Source of the DNA: DASXUX01 sp036504595
GTDB taxonomy: Bacteria; Planctomycetota; SZUA-567; H5-PLA8
Length of the DNA stretch: 64,000 bases
NCBI GenBank assembly: GCA_036504595.1
Contig: DASXUX010000020.1
Location: forward strand, 1-64,000
Direction of reading: 5' to 3'
Every line of letters starts with the position of its first letter. The stretch's first letter is position 1. Position numbers and translations under genes: made by a program. Shown here one piece after another: positions 23,350 through 31,377 of this stretch. The notes beneath the pieces were generated by a model. It was given only the letters and a program-made list of their open reading frames with translations. It was not told the DNA's origin and made no database searches.

Positions 23350-24291
23350 TTACCCCGCAAACGCCTGCACATCCGCCCACGTGGAGACGCTCCGGCATTC
23401 GGCTTCCGGGGCGATGCGCTTGATCATGTTGCTCACCGTGCTACCGGGGCCCAGTTCCAGGAACTGCCGGCGGCCAGTATGCACCAGGTTTCGCACCGTT
23501 TGTTCCCATAGGACGGGGCTGGTGATCTGGCGCTTCAAAGCATCACAAATTTCTTCCGGTTTTTCTACGCGAGCGGCCGAAACGTTGGCATACACCGGCT
23601 GCGACGCCGGCTGAATGTCCGCCTTTTCCAGCACCGGCCCGAACTGCTCCGCTGCCGGCTGCATCAACGCTGTGTGGAAGGCTCCCGCAACCGGCAACTT
23701 CATCACGCGGCGCGCGCCCGCGGCTTTGCACAGTTCCATGGCTTTGGCCAGAGCGGCTGTTGTTCCGCCGATGACGATCTGGCCGCCGCCGTTGAAATTC
23801 GATGGCGAGACGATGCCGCCCGTCTGTGAAGCGGCTTCGGCGCAGGCGATCTGCACTTTTTCAGGCTCAAGATTCAAGATGACGGCCATTCCGCAGGGCG
23901 TTTTTTCGGAGGCCATCTTCATCAGTTCGCCGCGCTTGCGGACCAGGCGCAGGGCTTCTTCAAAGGAGAGCGCTCCAACGGCACTCAGAGCGGCGTATTC
24001 GCCCAGCGACAGACCCGCGGCGGCGCTGCAACCCAGCGGACGGTCCAATTTGACTTCGAGCGCCTTCTTGACGGCCAGGCCGGCCAGAACGAGCGCGGGC
24101 TGCTGAACGGCGGTGTCCACGAGCGCTGTATCGGGGCCTTCAAAAATCGTCTTGCTCAGAGGAATGCCGAGTATCTGATCGGCGCGCGTGAACAGTTCGC
24201 GCACTTCTGGCAGAGCGTCGGCCAGATCCTTGCCCATGCCTACGACCTGCGCACCCTGGCCTGGGAAGACTAAAACGAACGAGTCGGACAT
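23350..24291 (-). CDS. fabD: Malonyl-CoA:ACP transacylase
   Basis: Loads malonyl groups from CoA onto ACP. The 313-residue chain opens with FVLVFPGQGAQVVGMG. The nucleophile is S95 in AGLSLGEYA and the catalytic His is H206 in VAGAFHTALM. The residue two before the Ser is Leu rather than the more common His (GHSLG), a variant also seen in plant-type enzymes and not expected to abolish activity. It lies between fabH and fabG in the cluster. Confidence 0.96.
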   Translation of the reverse strand: MSDSFVLVFPGQGAQVVGMGKDLADALPEVRELFTRADQILGIPLSKTIFEGPDTALVDTAVQQPALVLAGLAVKKALEVKLDRPLGCSAAAGLSLGEYAALSAVGALSFEEALRLVRKRGELMKMASEKTPCGMAVILNLEPEKVQIACAEAASQTGGIVSPSNFNGGGQIVIGGTTAALAKAMELCKAAGARRVMKLPVAGAFHTALMQPAAEQFGPVLEKADIQPASQPVYANVSAARVEKPEEICDALKRQITSPVLWEQTVRNLVHTGRRQFLELGPGSTVSNMIKRIAPEAECRSVSTWADVQAFAG

Positions 24292-24302
24292 TGCTTACTG
24301 CT

Positions 24303-24541
24303 CCTTAACTTGTCCGTTGTCCGTGGTCAGATAATGGCCGCTTCGGTGTTTCGCCCCATCCGGGGCTTTGCCTTTCGGACGACCGGATTCCCACGGCTTA
24401 CGCCGTGGGCTACCCGTGTGTTGCCCCTCCGGGGCTGAACGGCACGAACTGCGAATCACGTAAGGCCGGCCATTCAGCACATGATGGCCCACAAACTATG
24501 AACCACGAACAACGGACCACTGACAACGGACCACTGACCCA
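24303..24541. repeat. Composite inverted repeat island between fabH and fabD
   Basis: TTGTCCG/TGGTCAG-type units at 24303-24330 and complementary CGGACCACTGACAA-type units at 24495-24541 form an inverted pair about 200 bp apart. Between them lie smaller palindromes: CCCCATCCGGGGC (24353-24366), CCACGGCTTACGCCGTGG (24392-24409) and GCCCCTCCGGGGC (24423-24435). The right end abuts the fabH TAA stop (24542-24544). Confidence 0.75.
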
Positions 24542-25537
24542 TTACCACTTTACGACGGTTGACGCCCAGGTCAGGCCCGCGCCGAAGGCCAGCATGATCA
24601 CCGGCTTTCCGGACGGCAGGCGGCCTGCGCGTGCGGCTTCATCCATCGCGATGGGCACGGATGCCGCGGACGTATTTCCGTAGCTTTGGATGTTGGTCAC
24701 GAACATGTCCAGCGGGATTTCGAGGCGTTCGGCCGCGGATTCAATGATTCGGATATTGGCCTGATGCGGAATGATCGCGCCAATGTCTTCACGCTTGAGA
24801 TTGTGACGGGCCATGGCATCGCGGATCAGATCGACCATGACCGTGACGCCGAAGCGGAAAACTTCGCGGCCGTCGATGCGCAGAAAATGCAGTTTCTCCT
24901 GGCACGTCGTCACCGTTGGCGGGCACGCCGAGCCGCCGGCCGGGATATGCAGAAGCTTGGACTGTCTGCCGTCGGCATGCAGACAGGTCGACATGACTTC
25001 GTGGCTGGTACCCGTGGTGCGGCCCGGTCCCAGAACCACGGCGCCGGCGCCATCACCAAAAAGAATGCACGTGCCGCGGTCGGTGTAGTCCACGAGCCGG
25101 GAGATGATTTCACCCCCGACGAGCAGAATGGTTCGGACCTTGCCCGACTTGACGTAGGCTTCCGCCGTCGATAATCCGTAGATGAAGCCCGCGCACGCGG
25201 CCGCAAGATCAAAACAGGGGATATTCTTGTCCGAAATGCCGAGCTTCTGCTGCAGGAGGCACGACGTGGACGGAAACTGATAGTCCGGCGTGATCGTGCT
25301 GACGATGATCATGTCGATATCGTGAGCGTCAATGCCGGCGTTTTCGATGGCGGACTGCGCAGCGTGAAAGCAGAGGTCGCTGGTGGCCTCATTCGGCGCG
25401 GCGATGTGACGCTGCTTGATGCCCGTGCGCGTGGTGATCCACTCGTCGGTGGTGTCCAGGCTCTTGACGAAGTCGTCGTTGGTCAGCGTCTTCTTCGGCG
25501 CGTATGAGCCAGTACCGTAAATGGCTACGCTTTGCAT
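24542..25537 (-). CDS. fabH: Beta-ketoacyl-ACP synthase III
   Basis: Initiating condensing enzyme that joins acetyl-CoA (or branched primers) to malonyl-ACP. The 331-residue chain has the Cys-His-Asn triad: C115 in AAACAGF, H258 in IIPHQAN and N288 in SYGNTSAAS. DEWITTRTGIKQRHI near residue 31 is diagnostic. It is the first fatty-acid gene after rpmF; plsX, which usually lies between rpmF and fabH, is absent. The stop comes from a heptamer array. Confidence 0.96.
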   Translation of the reverse strand: MQSVAIYGTGSYAPKKTLTNDDFVKSLDTTDEWITTRTGIKQRHIAAPNEATSDLCFHAAQSAIENAGIDAHDIDMIIVSTITPDYQFPSTSCLLQQKLGISDKNIPCFDLAAACAGFIYGLSTAEAYVKSGKVRTILLVGGEIISRLVDYTDRGTCILFGDGAGAVVLGPGRTTGTSHEVMSTCLHADGRQSKLLHIPAGGSACPPTVTTCQEKLHFLRIDGREVFRFGVTVMVDLIRDAMARHNLKREDIGAIIPHQANIRIIESAAERLEIPLDMFVTNIQSYGNTSAASVPIAMDEAARAGRLPSGKPVIMLAFGAGLTWASTVVKW

Positions 25538-25658
25538 GAAGCTGACCCCTCTCCTTCGCCTTCGCAGGCCCGCGCAGATTCAGGAAAACCAGAAACTTGA
25601 ACATGGAACCGCAGAGGACGTATCCTCTGCGGCGGATGTTCTGCAAACACCAAAGCCT

Positions 25659-25877
25659 CTACTTCTTTTCGCCGGCGCCTTCGGCAGGCTGCTCTGGTTC
25701 GGTCACGACCTTGATCACTTCCACGCCGCGGTAAAAACCGCAGTATCCGCAGACCTGGTGCGAGCGGCACTGCTGGCCGCACTTGGGACACAGGCCCAGA
25801 TGGGGCGAAACGAGATGATCGTGAGCTCGCCGCATGTGCTTGCGCGATACGGAATGCCTTCGTTTTGGATTTGCCAT
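25659..25877 (-). CDS. rpmF: 50S ribosomal protein L32
   Basis: A 72-residue ribosomal protein with the family start MANPKRRHSVSRKHMRRAH and a complete zinc ribbon: CPKC and CGYC. L32 binds 23S rRNA near the peptidyl transferase region. The C-terminal tail is slightly longer than usual and rich in Glu and Pro. The ATG at 25877 is preceded by AAGGCAAGGG. The gene heads the rpmF-fab cluster as in many bacteria. Confidence 0.96.
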   Translation of the reverse strand: MANPKRRHSVSRKHMRRAHDHLVSPHLGLCPKCGQQCRSHQVCGYCGFYRGVEVIKVVTEPEQPAEGAGEKK

Positions 25878-26021
25878 GACCCTTGCCTTTTCAATCTGTC
25901 CCCGCGCGGGGACGAGCAGGCCCTCATGGCCTGCGTTACAACAACAAAAGCGGCGGCCCTTAAAGGCCGCCACGGAACAGATCGATAGATGGTAGGCAGG
26001 GGCGAGGTGAAGTCAAGTGCT

Positions 26022-26068
26022 ACTTGGTGCTTGGTGAACGGTAATTGGTACTTGGTACTTGGTGAAGG
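26022..26068. repeat. TTGGTAC heptamer array
   Basis: Units CTTGGTG, CTTGGTG, AACGGTA, ATTGGTA, CTTGGTA, CTTGGTG in one arm without an inverted partner. It lies in the divergent rpmF-dnaE2 intergenic region. Confidence 0.75.
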
Positions 26069-26170
26069 GCGCCCTCGCCTCCGGTTGGCCGTTAGCTGCG
26101 TGCGGGCGCCTGCGCCGTTCGGATTTCGAGCATCCAATTTCGGATTTTGGCCGGTACAATATAGCTTGAG

Positions 26171-26296
26171 TGTCTTTTTGCTCCAGCGGATTGCCCGTGC
26201 ACTTGCGCCACCGATTCACGGGCAATCCGCGCCGCGAACAGCCGTCGGTCCTTGATACCGACGCACCATACGCGGCGCGGCCTGCCCGTGCCACAC
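26171..26296 (+). repeat. MITE-like element, copy A (partial)
   Basis: About 126 bp alignable by eye over its whole length, at roughly 80% identity, with the reverse complement of 54579-54703. Shared blocks include TCTTTTTGCTCC, GATTGCCCGTGCA, CACGGGCAAT, GCGCCGCGAACAG and CCTGCCCGTGCCACAC. Internal inverted repeat GGATTGCCCGTG / CACGGGCAATCC. The left terminal repeat present in the other copy is not recognisable here. Confidence 0.75.
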
Positions 26297-26310
26297 GACT
26301 GCGGTGAAAA

Positions 26311-29300
26311 ATGTACGCTGAACTGCACTGCCGAACAAACTTCTCCTTTCTGGAAGGCGCGTCCTTCCCTGACGAATTGGTCCAGCGTGCCGCGGCGCTG
26401 GGGTTGTCGGCGCTGGCCGTGACCGATCGCAACAGCCTGTGCGGGATCGTGCGCGCTCATACGGCGGCCAAAGAAGCCGGCATCAAACTGATCATCGGCG
26501 CGGAGATCACCCCGACCGATGGCCTTCCATTGCTCCTCTATCCGACCGATCGCGACGCGTACGGGCGGCTGTGCCGCCTGATCAGCACCGGACGGCGCCG
26601 CGCCGGGAAGGGTGAGTGTTTGCTGACCGTGGCCGATATCGCGGCGCATGCGGCGGGAATGATGGCGGTTGCGATTTTGGATTTTGGATTTTGGATTTTG
26701 GATTGCGGACAGCTGCAGACGGGGATGGTTTCGGCGCTGCGCGGCTACAGGGAGATGTTTGGCGAGCGGCTGAGTCTGGCCGCGGAACTCCATCTTGGGG
26801 CGGATGATGGCGCGCAGTTTGGGCGGCTTCAGGAACTCGCGCGGGAGTGTGGCGTGCCGCTGGTCGCGGCAAACGACGTGCATTATCACGATGCGGGGCG
26901 GCAGGCGCTGCAGGACATTCTCGTTTGCATCCGGCACGGCTGCATGATCGATCAGGCTGGCGGCAAGTTGTTCCCGAATACCGAGCGGCGCTTGAAAAGC
27001 GAGCAGGAGATGCGGCTGGTGCTGGCCAATGCCGCGGCGGCAAGTTGTGGCGCAGCGGAAGCGGAGCGTATCGCGGACGCTTTGCTGGCGCGCAGCGTGG
27101 AAATTGCTTCGGCTTGCCAGTTCTCGCTCGACCAACTGCGCTACGACTACCCGGAGGAACTCGCGCCGGCCGGCAAAACGCCGATACAGTGGCTGACGGA
27201 GCTTTCCTGGCGAGGCGCTCAGGCGCGCTGGCCCAACGGCGTTCCGGAAAAAGTGCGCGGGCAGATCGAGCACGAGTTGCGTCTGATCGAAGAGCTGCAT
27301 TACGAAGCGTACTTCCTGACGGTGTGGGATATCGTGAAATTCGCACGGTCGCGCGACATTCTGTGCCAGGGGCGCGGGTCGGCGGCGAATTCGGCGGTGT
27401 GCTTCTGCCTGGGAATCACGTCGGTCGATCCGGCGCGCACCGAAGTTCTGTTCGAGCGGTTTGTCAGCCGCGAGCGCGCCGAGGCGCCTGACATCGACGT
27501 GGATTTCGAGCACGAGCGCCGCGAAGAAGTGCTTCAGTACGTTTACCAGAAATATGGCCGGGAGCGCGCCGGAATCGTCGCCGAGGTGATTTCGTACCGG
27601 CCGAAGTCGGCGGTGCGCGACGTTGGCAAGGCGCTCGGGTTGTCGCTGGACGCCGTCGATCGCCTGGCCGGCGAGATGGATTTTCTGGACGACTCGGCCA
27701 AGATGCCCCAGCGCGTTCGAGCGGTCGGCCTTGATCCCAATGACCGCCGCATGCGGCTGCTGGTCGGGTTGTGCCGCGAACTGCTGGGTTTCCCGCGACA
27801 TCTTTCGCAGCATGTCGGCGGATTTGTGATCAGCGGCCGGCCGTTGTGCGAACTTGTTCCCATCGAAAACGCCGCGATGGCCGACCGCACCGTCATCGAA
27901 TGGGACAAGGACGATATTGACGCTCTGGGCATTTTGAAAGTGGATTGTCTCGCTTTGGGGATGCTGACCGCGATCCATAAGTGTCTGAATCTTGTGAACG
28001 CCCAATTAAAAATTAAAAATTCAAAATTAAAAATCAACAGCGAAGTGCGCGAGGCCGGCCGTCAATCCGAAATCCGAAATCCGCAATCCGCAATTGGCGA
28101 GCTTACGCTCGCCACCATTCCCGCCGAGGATCCGAAGGTCTACGAGATGTGCTGCCATGCCGATACGGTCGGCGTGTTCCAGATCGAAAGCCGCGCTCAG
28201 ATGGCTATGTTGCCGAGGCTGAAACCGCGCTGTTTTTACGATCTGGTTGTCGAAGTCTCCATCGTGCGGCCGGGACCGATTCAAGGCGGGATGGTGCATC
28301 CGTATTTGAAGCGGCGTGCGGGCGAGGAAGTTCCCAACTACCCGAATGATGCAATCCGAGCGGTGCTCGAAAAGACAATGGGCGTGCCGCTTTTCCAGGA
28401 GCAGGTCATGCGGCTGGCGATGGTTGCGGCCAATTTCACGCCTGGTGAAGCCGACCAGCTTCGCCGCGCGATGGGCGCCTGGCGGCGGCCGGGTCTGATC
28501 GGAAAACTTCGCGAGAAGATGCTCGCCGGCATGCTGAAGAACGGCATTCCGCCGCAGTATGCCGAGAATATCTTCGACATGATCCGCGGCTTCGGCGAGT
28601 ACGGCTTTCCAGAAAGCCACGCCGCGAGTTTCGCGCTGCTGGTTTACGCCTCGGCATGGCTGAAGCTGTACTATCCCGCGCATTTCACGACGTCGCTGCT
28701 GAACAGCCAGCCAATGGGCTTCTACGCTCCGGCGCAGCTTGTCCGGGATGCTCAAAACCACGGCGTCACCGTGCTTCCCGCAGACGTGAACCACAGTCTT
28801 TGGGACTGCACGCTGGTTGGCGAAAAAGAACTGCGCCTGGGCTTCCGAATGATCCGCGGGCTTTCGCGGTTGAAGCATGTGGAAGCAGTCTTGAAAGCAC
28901 GAGACGAATTAAAAATTAAAAATTCAAAATTAAAAATCAACGGCGAAGTGACGGGTGACGAGTGTCGCGTGACGGGTGATTCGGCAGAGTCCGCTCAAAC
29001 CCGCAATCCGCAATCCGCAATCCGCAATCGGTTCACCTCTATCGCGGATTTTGCGCGGCGCACGCAACTGAGCAAGGCGGTGCTGGCGCGGCTGGCGGCG
29101 GCGGATGCGTTCCAAAGTCTGGGCGTCGATCGGCGCACGGCGCTTTGGCAAGTGCTGGCTCAACATGAAGAGCTTCCGCTGTTCCAGTGGCTGGAGGTTG
29201 ACGAGCCCTCACCGGCGCTAACCGAAACGCCGATGGACGAGCACATCGTTCAGGACTACGAGAGCACCGGGTTGTCGCTGAAGGCTCACCCGATCAGTTT

Positions 29301-29649
29301 GCTGCGCGAAGAACTGACGGCGGCCGGGATTCTGTCCTGCGCGCAATTGCCTTCGCTCAAAGACGGCGCGTTCGTCAAAGTCGCCGGACTGGTGCTGGTG
29401 CGGCAGCGGCCGGACGTCGCGTCGGGCGTGGTCTTCATGACCATCGAAGACGAGAGCGGGCAGGCGAACCTGATCGTGTGGCCGAAAGTCTTCGAGCGTT
29501 TCCGCAAAGTTGGCCGGACATCGACGGCGGTGGTTGTGGAAGGGCGCTTGCAGCGCCAAGGCGAGCTGACGCATCTGGTCGTGCAGCGGTTGCGGGATCT
29601 GTCCGAGAGCCTGCCGCAGATCGGCTGGCGGTCGCGAGATTTCCACTAA
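26311..29649 (+). CDS. dnaE2: Error-prone DNA polymerase III alpha subunit DnaE2 (ImuC)
   Basis: C-family polymerase of the damage-tolerant DnaE2 type, which copies past lesions with ImuA/ImuB. The 1112-residue chain has an N-terminal PHP domain (ELHCRTNFSFLEGAS), the catalytic palm with PDIDVDFEHERREEV (about 393-407), the RPGPIQGGMVHPY fingers motif, the GEYGFPESHAASFA segment and a C-terminal OB fold (VKVAGLVLVRQRP). DnaE2 is usually about 1030-1080 residues; three heptamer-array inserts at about residues 121-133, 564-595 and 865-907 explain the excess, all in frame. No imuA, imuB or lexA gene is adjacent. A palindrome starts two bases after the stop. The polymerase core is unbroken. Confidence 0.95.
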   Translation: MYAELHCRTNFSFLEGASFPDELVQRAAALGLSALAVTDRNSLCGIVRAHTAAKEAGIKLIIGAEITPTDGLPLLLYPTDRDAYGRLCRLISTGRRRAGKGECLLTVADIAAHAAGMMAVAILDFGFWILDCGQLQTGMVSALRGYREMFGERLSLAAELHLGADDGAQFGRLQELARECGVPLVAANDVHYHDAGRQALQDILVCIRHGCMIDQAGGKLFPNTERRLKSEQEMRLVLANAAAASCGAAEAERIADALLARSVEIASACQFSLDQLRYDYPEELAPAGKTPIQWLTELSWRGAQARWPNGVPEKVRGQIEHELRLIEELHYEAYFLTVWDIVKFARSRDILCQGRGSAANSAVCFCLGITSVDPARTEVLFERFVSRERAEAPDIDVDFEHERREEVLQYVYQKYGRERAGIVAEVISYRPKSAVRDVGKALGLSLDAVDRLAGEMDFLDDSAKMPQRVRAVGLDPNDRRMRLLVGLCRELLGFPRHLSQHVGGFVISGRPLCELVPIENAAMADRTVIEWDKDDIDALGILKVDCLALGMLTAIHKCLNLVNAQLKIKNSKLKINSEVREAGRQSEIRNPQSAIGELTLATIPAEDPKVYEMCCHADTVGVFQIESRAQMAMLPRLKPRCFYDLVVEVSIVRPGPIQGGMVHPYLKRRAGEEVPNYPNDAIRAVLEKTMGVPLFQEQVMRLAMVAANFTPGEADQLRRAMGAWRRPGLIGKLREKMLAGMLKNGIPPQYAENIFDMIRGFGEYGFPESHAASFALLVYASAWLKLYYPAHFTTSLLNSQPMGFYAPAQLVRDAQNHGVTVLPADVNHSLWDCTLVGEKELRLGFRMIRGLSRLKHVEAVLKARDELKIKNSKLKINGEVTGDECRVTGDSAESAQTRNPQSAIRNRFTSIADFARRTQLSKAVLARLAAADAFQSLGVDRRTALWQVLAQHEELPLFQWLEVDEPSPALTETPMDEHIVQDYESTGLSLKAHPISLLREELTAAGILSCAQLPSLKDGAFVKVAGLVLVRQRPDVASGVVFMTIEDESGQANLIVWPKVFERFRKVGRTSTAVVVEGRLQRQGELTHLVVQRLRDLSESLPQIGWRSRDFH
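26673..26709. repeat. GGATTTT heptamer array in dnaE2
   Basis: About five GGATTTT units translated in frame as ILDFGFWILD in the PHP-domain region (about residues 121-133). Same family as 60165-60199 and 62444-62477. Confidence 0.85.
28003..28097. repeat. AAAATTA plus GCAATCC cassette in dnaE2
   Basis: A TTAAAAA array (28006-28038) joined by about 22 bp to a GCAATCC array (28061-28095), translated in frame. The unit at 28020-28026 is TTCAAAA; the consensus TTAAAAA would put a TAA in frame at 28021. The first 40 bp are nearly identical to 28908-28950. Confidence 0.9.
28906..29030. repeat. Triple cassette (AAAATTA, GTGACGG, GCAATCC) in dnaE2
   Basis: Three arrays in a row, all in frame: TTAAAAA-type (28908-28940), GTGACGG-type (28948-28980) and GCAATCC-type (28997-29030). 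In the GTGACGG array the third unit is GTGTCGC: T at 28965 replaces the A that would create an in-frame TGA. Confidence 0.92.
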
Positions 29650-29650
29650 T

Positions 29651-29676
29651 GTAGCGCAATCCTCCTGGATTGCGTC
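29651..29676 (+). terminator. Palindrome after dnaE2, copy 2
   Basis: Perfect 8-bp stem CGCAATCC / GGATTGCG with a TCCT loop, beginning two bases after the dnaE2 stop. No clear T-run follows, so a Rho-independent terminator is only a possibility. It is the same 25-bp element as at 3620-3644. Confidence 0.5.
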
Positions 29677-29700
29677 GGCGACCGCGGTAAGCATGTGAGT

Positions 29701-30435
29701 ATGCAAAGCGAGGCGCCACGCCCCTGGTTTCGTTTTCATCTGAGCACCATGATCGTCTGTGTGCTGCTGAGTGGCGTGTTGCTGGGATTCCACGTTCACC
29801 CTTTCCGCATGACTGCGCAGTGTGGAGAGACGGTGGTCAAAGCAACTCAATACGGTTTTCCCTTCGCGCTTTACCGCACAAGATACGCCGACAGGGGCTA
29901 CAGCAACGACAATACCCATGTGTTGAACCCGCTGGCGATTTTTGCGAATCTGATCGTTGCTGTTCTGCCTATGGCCGTCATTCTCGAGCGCCGCGCGCGG
30001 CGAAGCGAAGCGATCGGCCGTCCGAAGCGTGCTGTCGTTTTCTTTACGATTGCGATGGCGATTCTGGTCGCCTGTGCACTGTTTGCGCTCAACTGGCGCA
30101 GCGAGAGTTGGAGCGCGTCCAACAGTTTCGGTCCTAACAAGAGCGTATCTGGGGAGTTTGTCTCCGCGCATGGTTGGCCTGTGCCTGAACTCAGAATCTG
30201 CTCGGCCAGGTGGGAAAATGGTACGTTAACGATCAGCGCAGATGGAAAGACCAGGCAACTTCAGGGCGGCGATCTACGCGTTCCGGAGCGTGACCGTCTG
30301 CCGCTGGGGGCGTCGCGTTCCTGGACGAACATCTGCTACAACGTCGCAGCAGGACTGCTTATTCTTTCTGCGGTGCTGGTGTACTCGGAGTGGTTTGCGG
30401 CACGCGTTCTGGGCTGGATGAAGAAGGGGAGTTGA
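29701..30435 (+). CDS. Membrane protein with FHLSTMIV signature, unknown function
   Basis: A 244-residue protein with about four hydrophobic segments (near residues 13-33, 78-97, 107-125 and 213-232). The start WFRFHLSTMIVCVLLSGVLLG matches a short N-terminal pattern common in planctomycete membrane proteins of unknown function. The loop between helices 3 and 4 (about 85 residues) is probably outside the cytoplasm. I chose the ATG at 29701; a GTG two codons upstream is possible and neither has a clear Shine-Dalgarno sequence. Its 3' end overlaps the convergent gene on the other strand by 77 bp. Confidence 0.65.
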   Translation: MQSEAPRPWFRFHLSTMIVCVLLSGVLLGFHVHPFRMTAQCGETVVKATQYGFPFALYRTRYADRGYSNDNTHVLNPLAIFANLIVAVLPMAVILERRARRSEAIGRPKRAVVFFTIAMAILVACALFALNWRSESWSASNSFGPNKSVSGEFVSAHGWPVPELRICSARWENGTLTISADGKTRQLQGGDLRVPERDRLPLGASRSWTNICYNVAAGLLILSAVLVYSEWFAARVLGWMKKGS

Positions 30436-31168
30436 ATTTCTCCGCGTCGGTGCCGTTGATCCTGCCTCCCGCCTCCTGCGTCCTGCCTCCTGCCGTTCGC
30501 CTCCTGCGCAGCTCTTCGAAAACCAAAATTCCGCCGACCAGCAAGGCCACGCCGCCCAGCACCAGCGTGAGCAGCCAGTGCGAGGCTTCGTCGTCGCGGC
30601 GGCGCACTTGCAGGAATACCCGCAGGGACGCCAGCAGCAACATTCCCGTGCTTGCGGCCAGCAGGCACAGACGACGGGAATGCGGGCGGTGCGAGCCGCT
30701 GTCGGCCGCTCCGGCGGTCAGCGCCAGGCTGCTGTAGACAAACAGGCCCATGTTCAGGACGCCGGCCAGGCGCGTGAGCGACAGCAGGCCGTAGCCGCGA
30801 GCGAGCGCGCTCAAACACTCCGTTCCGGCCAGCAGCAGCAGGCTGGTCAGGAGCAGCGCGTGGAAGTCGCCTTCGCTGCGCCGCAGGATCAGGTACAGGA
30901 CGGTGGCTCCGGCGCCGAGCATTTGCAGTTGGCCCAGGACGCTGCTGTACGCCGGCAATGACGGAATCAGGTGCGCTCCAAGGAGCGGCAGGACCGTGTG
31001 CAGAACGATGAGGCCGATCGAAAAACTGAGCACGGCCGTCACGATGATCGGGTGACGACCCGGCGGCGCGGTGATTTCGGTCAACCGGCCCCCGCACGCC
31101 GAGCAGCGTTCCTCGTGGCCGTCCAGGCTGATCTGACGGCAGTCTTCGCAATGTCGCGGGTCGGTCAT
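30359..31168 (-). CDS. Zinc-ribbon multi-pass membrane protein
   Basis: A 269-residue protein that opens with a zinc ribbon, CEDC and CSAC spaced by 14 residues, then has about six membrane helices. A ribbon followed by a polytopic region is a recurring planctomycete layout; function unknown. The C-terminal tail (RRRRTAGGRTQEAGGR) is encoded by a CTGCCTC-type heptamer array (30458-30507, read on the minus strand), and the frame then runs 77 bp into the end of the convergent gene. The real end may once have been shorter. I chose the ATG at 31168 because the ribbon begins six residues later. Confidence 0.65.
   Translation of the reverse strand: MTDPRHCEDCRQISLDGHEERCSACGGRLTEITAPPGRHPIIVTAVLSFSIGLIVLHTVLPLLGAHLIPSLPAYSSVLGQLQMLGAGATVLYLILRRSEGDFHALLLTSLLLLAGTECLSALARGYGLLSLTRLAGVLNMGLFVYSSLALTAGAADSGSHRPHSRRLCLLAASTGMLLLASLRVFLQVRRRDDEASHWLLTLVLGGVALLVGGILVFEELRRRRTAGGRTQEAGGRINGTDAEKFNSPSSSSPERVPQTTPSTPAPQKE
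30458..30507. repeat. CTGCCTC heptamer array
   Basis: Units CTGCCTC, CCGCCTC, CTGCGTC, CTGCCTC and further degenerate copies. Translated on the minus strand as the C-terminal tail of the zinc-ribbon membrane protein. Confidence 0.75.
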
Positions 31169-31224
31169 CGGGCCTCTCACGCTTCGCAGTAGCGAAGGTA
31201 ACAGTTCGGGACAAAACAGCAACG

Positions 31225-31313
31225 GCAGGGTTCAGGGTTCAGGGTCCAGGGTTCAGGGATGGATTGCATCAGCCACCGAACCCCGAACCCTGACCCCTGA
31301 ACCCCGAACCCTA
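31225..31313. repeat. Inverted GGGTTCA heptamer arms between divergent genes
   Basis: Left arm 31225-31258 (GGGTTCA units) and right arm 31276-31313 (TGAACCC units) with an 18-bp spacer. The pair sits in the 209-bp region between divergent gene starts, so here it is not at a gene end. Confidence 0.88.
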
Positions 31314-31377
31314 GTTTCCCGCAGTTTGGTGGAATGTAACTCGTCCTAATGAATGGACGTGCGATGATGGAGCGGCC

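Larger units (their letters stand above)
25878..26310. other. 433-bp intergenic region with hairpins, heptamer array and MITE-like element
   Basis: No gene was found between rpmF (leftward) and dnaE2 (rightward), so both promoters should lie here. Two short hairpins sit on the rpmF side: GCAGGCC/GGCCTGC at 25916-25934 and GGCGGCC/GGCCGCC at 25952-25971. A TTGGTAC heptamer array follows at 26022-26068. A 126-bp copy of a repeat shared with 54579-54729 occupies 26171-26296, ending 14 bp before the dnaE2 start. Confidence 0.7.

Noticed and set aside
25916..25971. Two hairpins upstream of rpmF as an L32 leader or riboswitch
   Set aside because: They are plain short palindromes without a known leader consensus and could be repeat elements; recorded only as part of the intergenic region.
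669..29030. Diversity-generating retroelement or template/variable repeat system
   Set aside because: No reverse transcriptase, no template/variable repeat pair and no A-specific substitution pattern were seen; variation in the arrays is in several bases.
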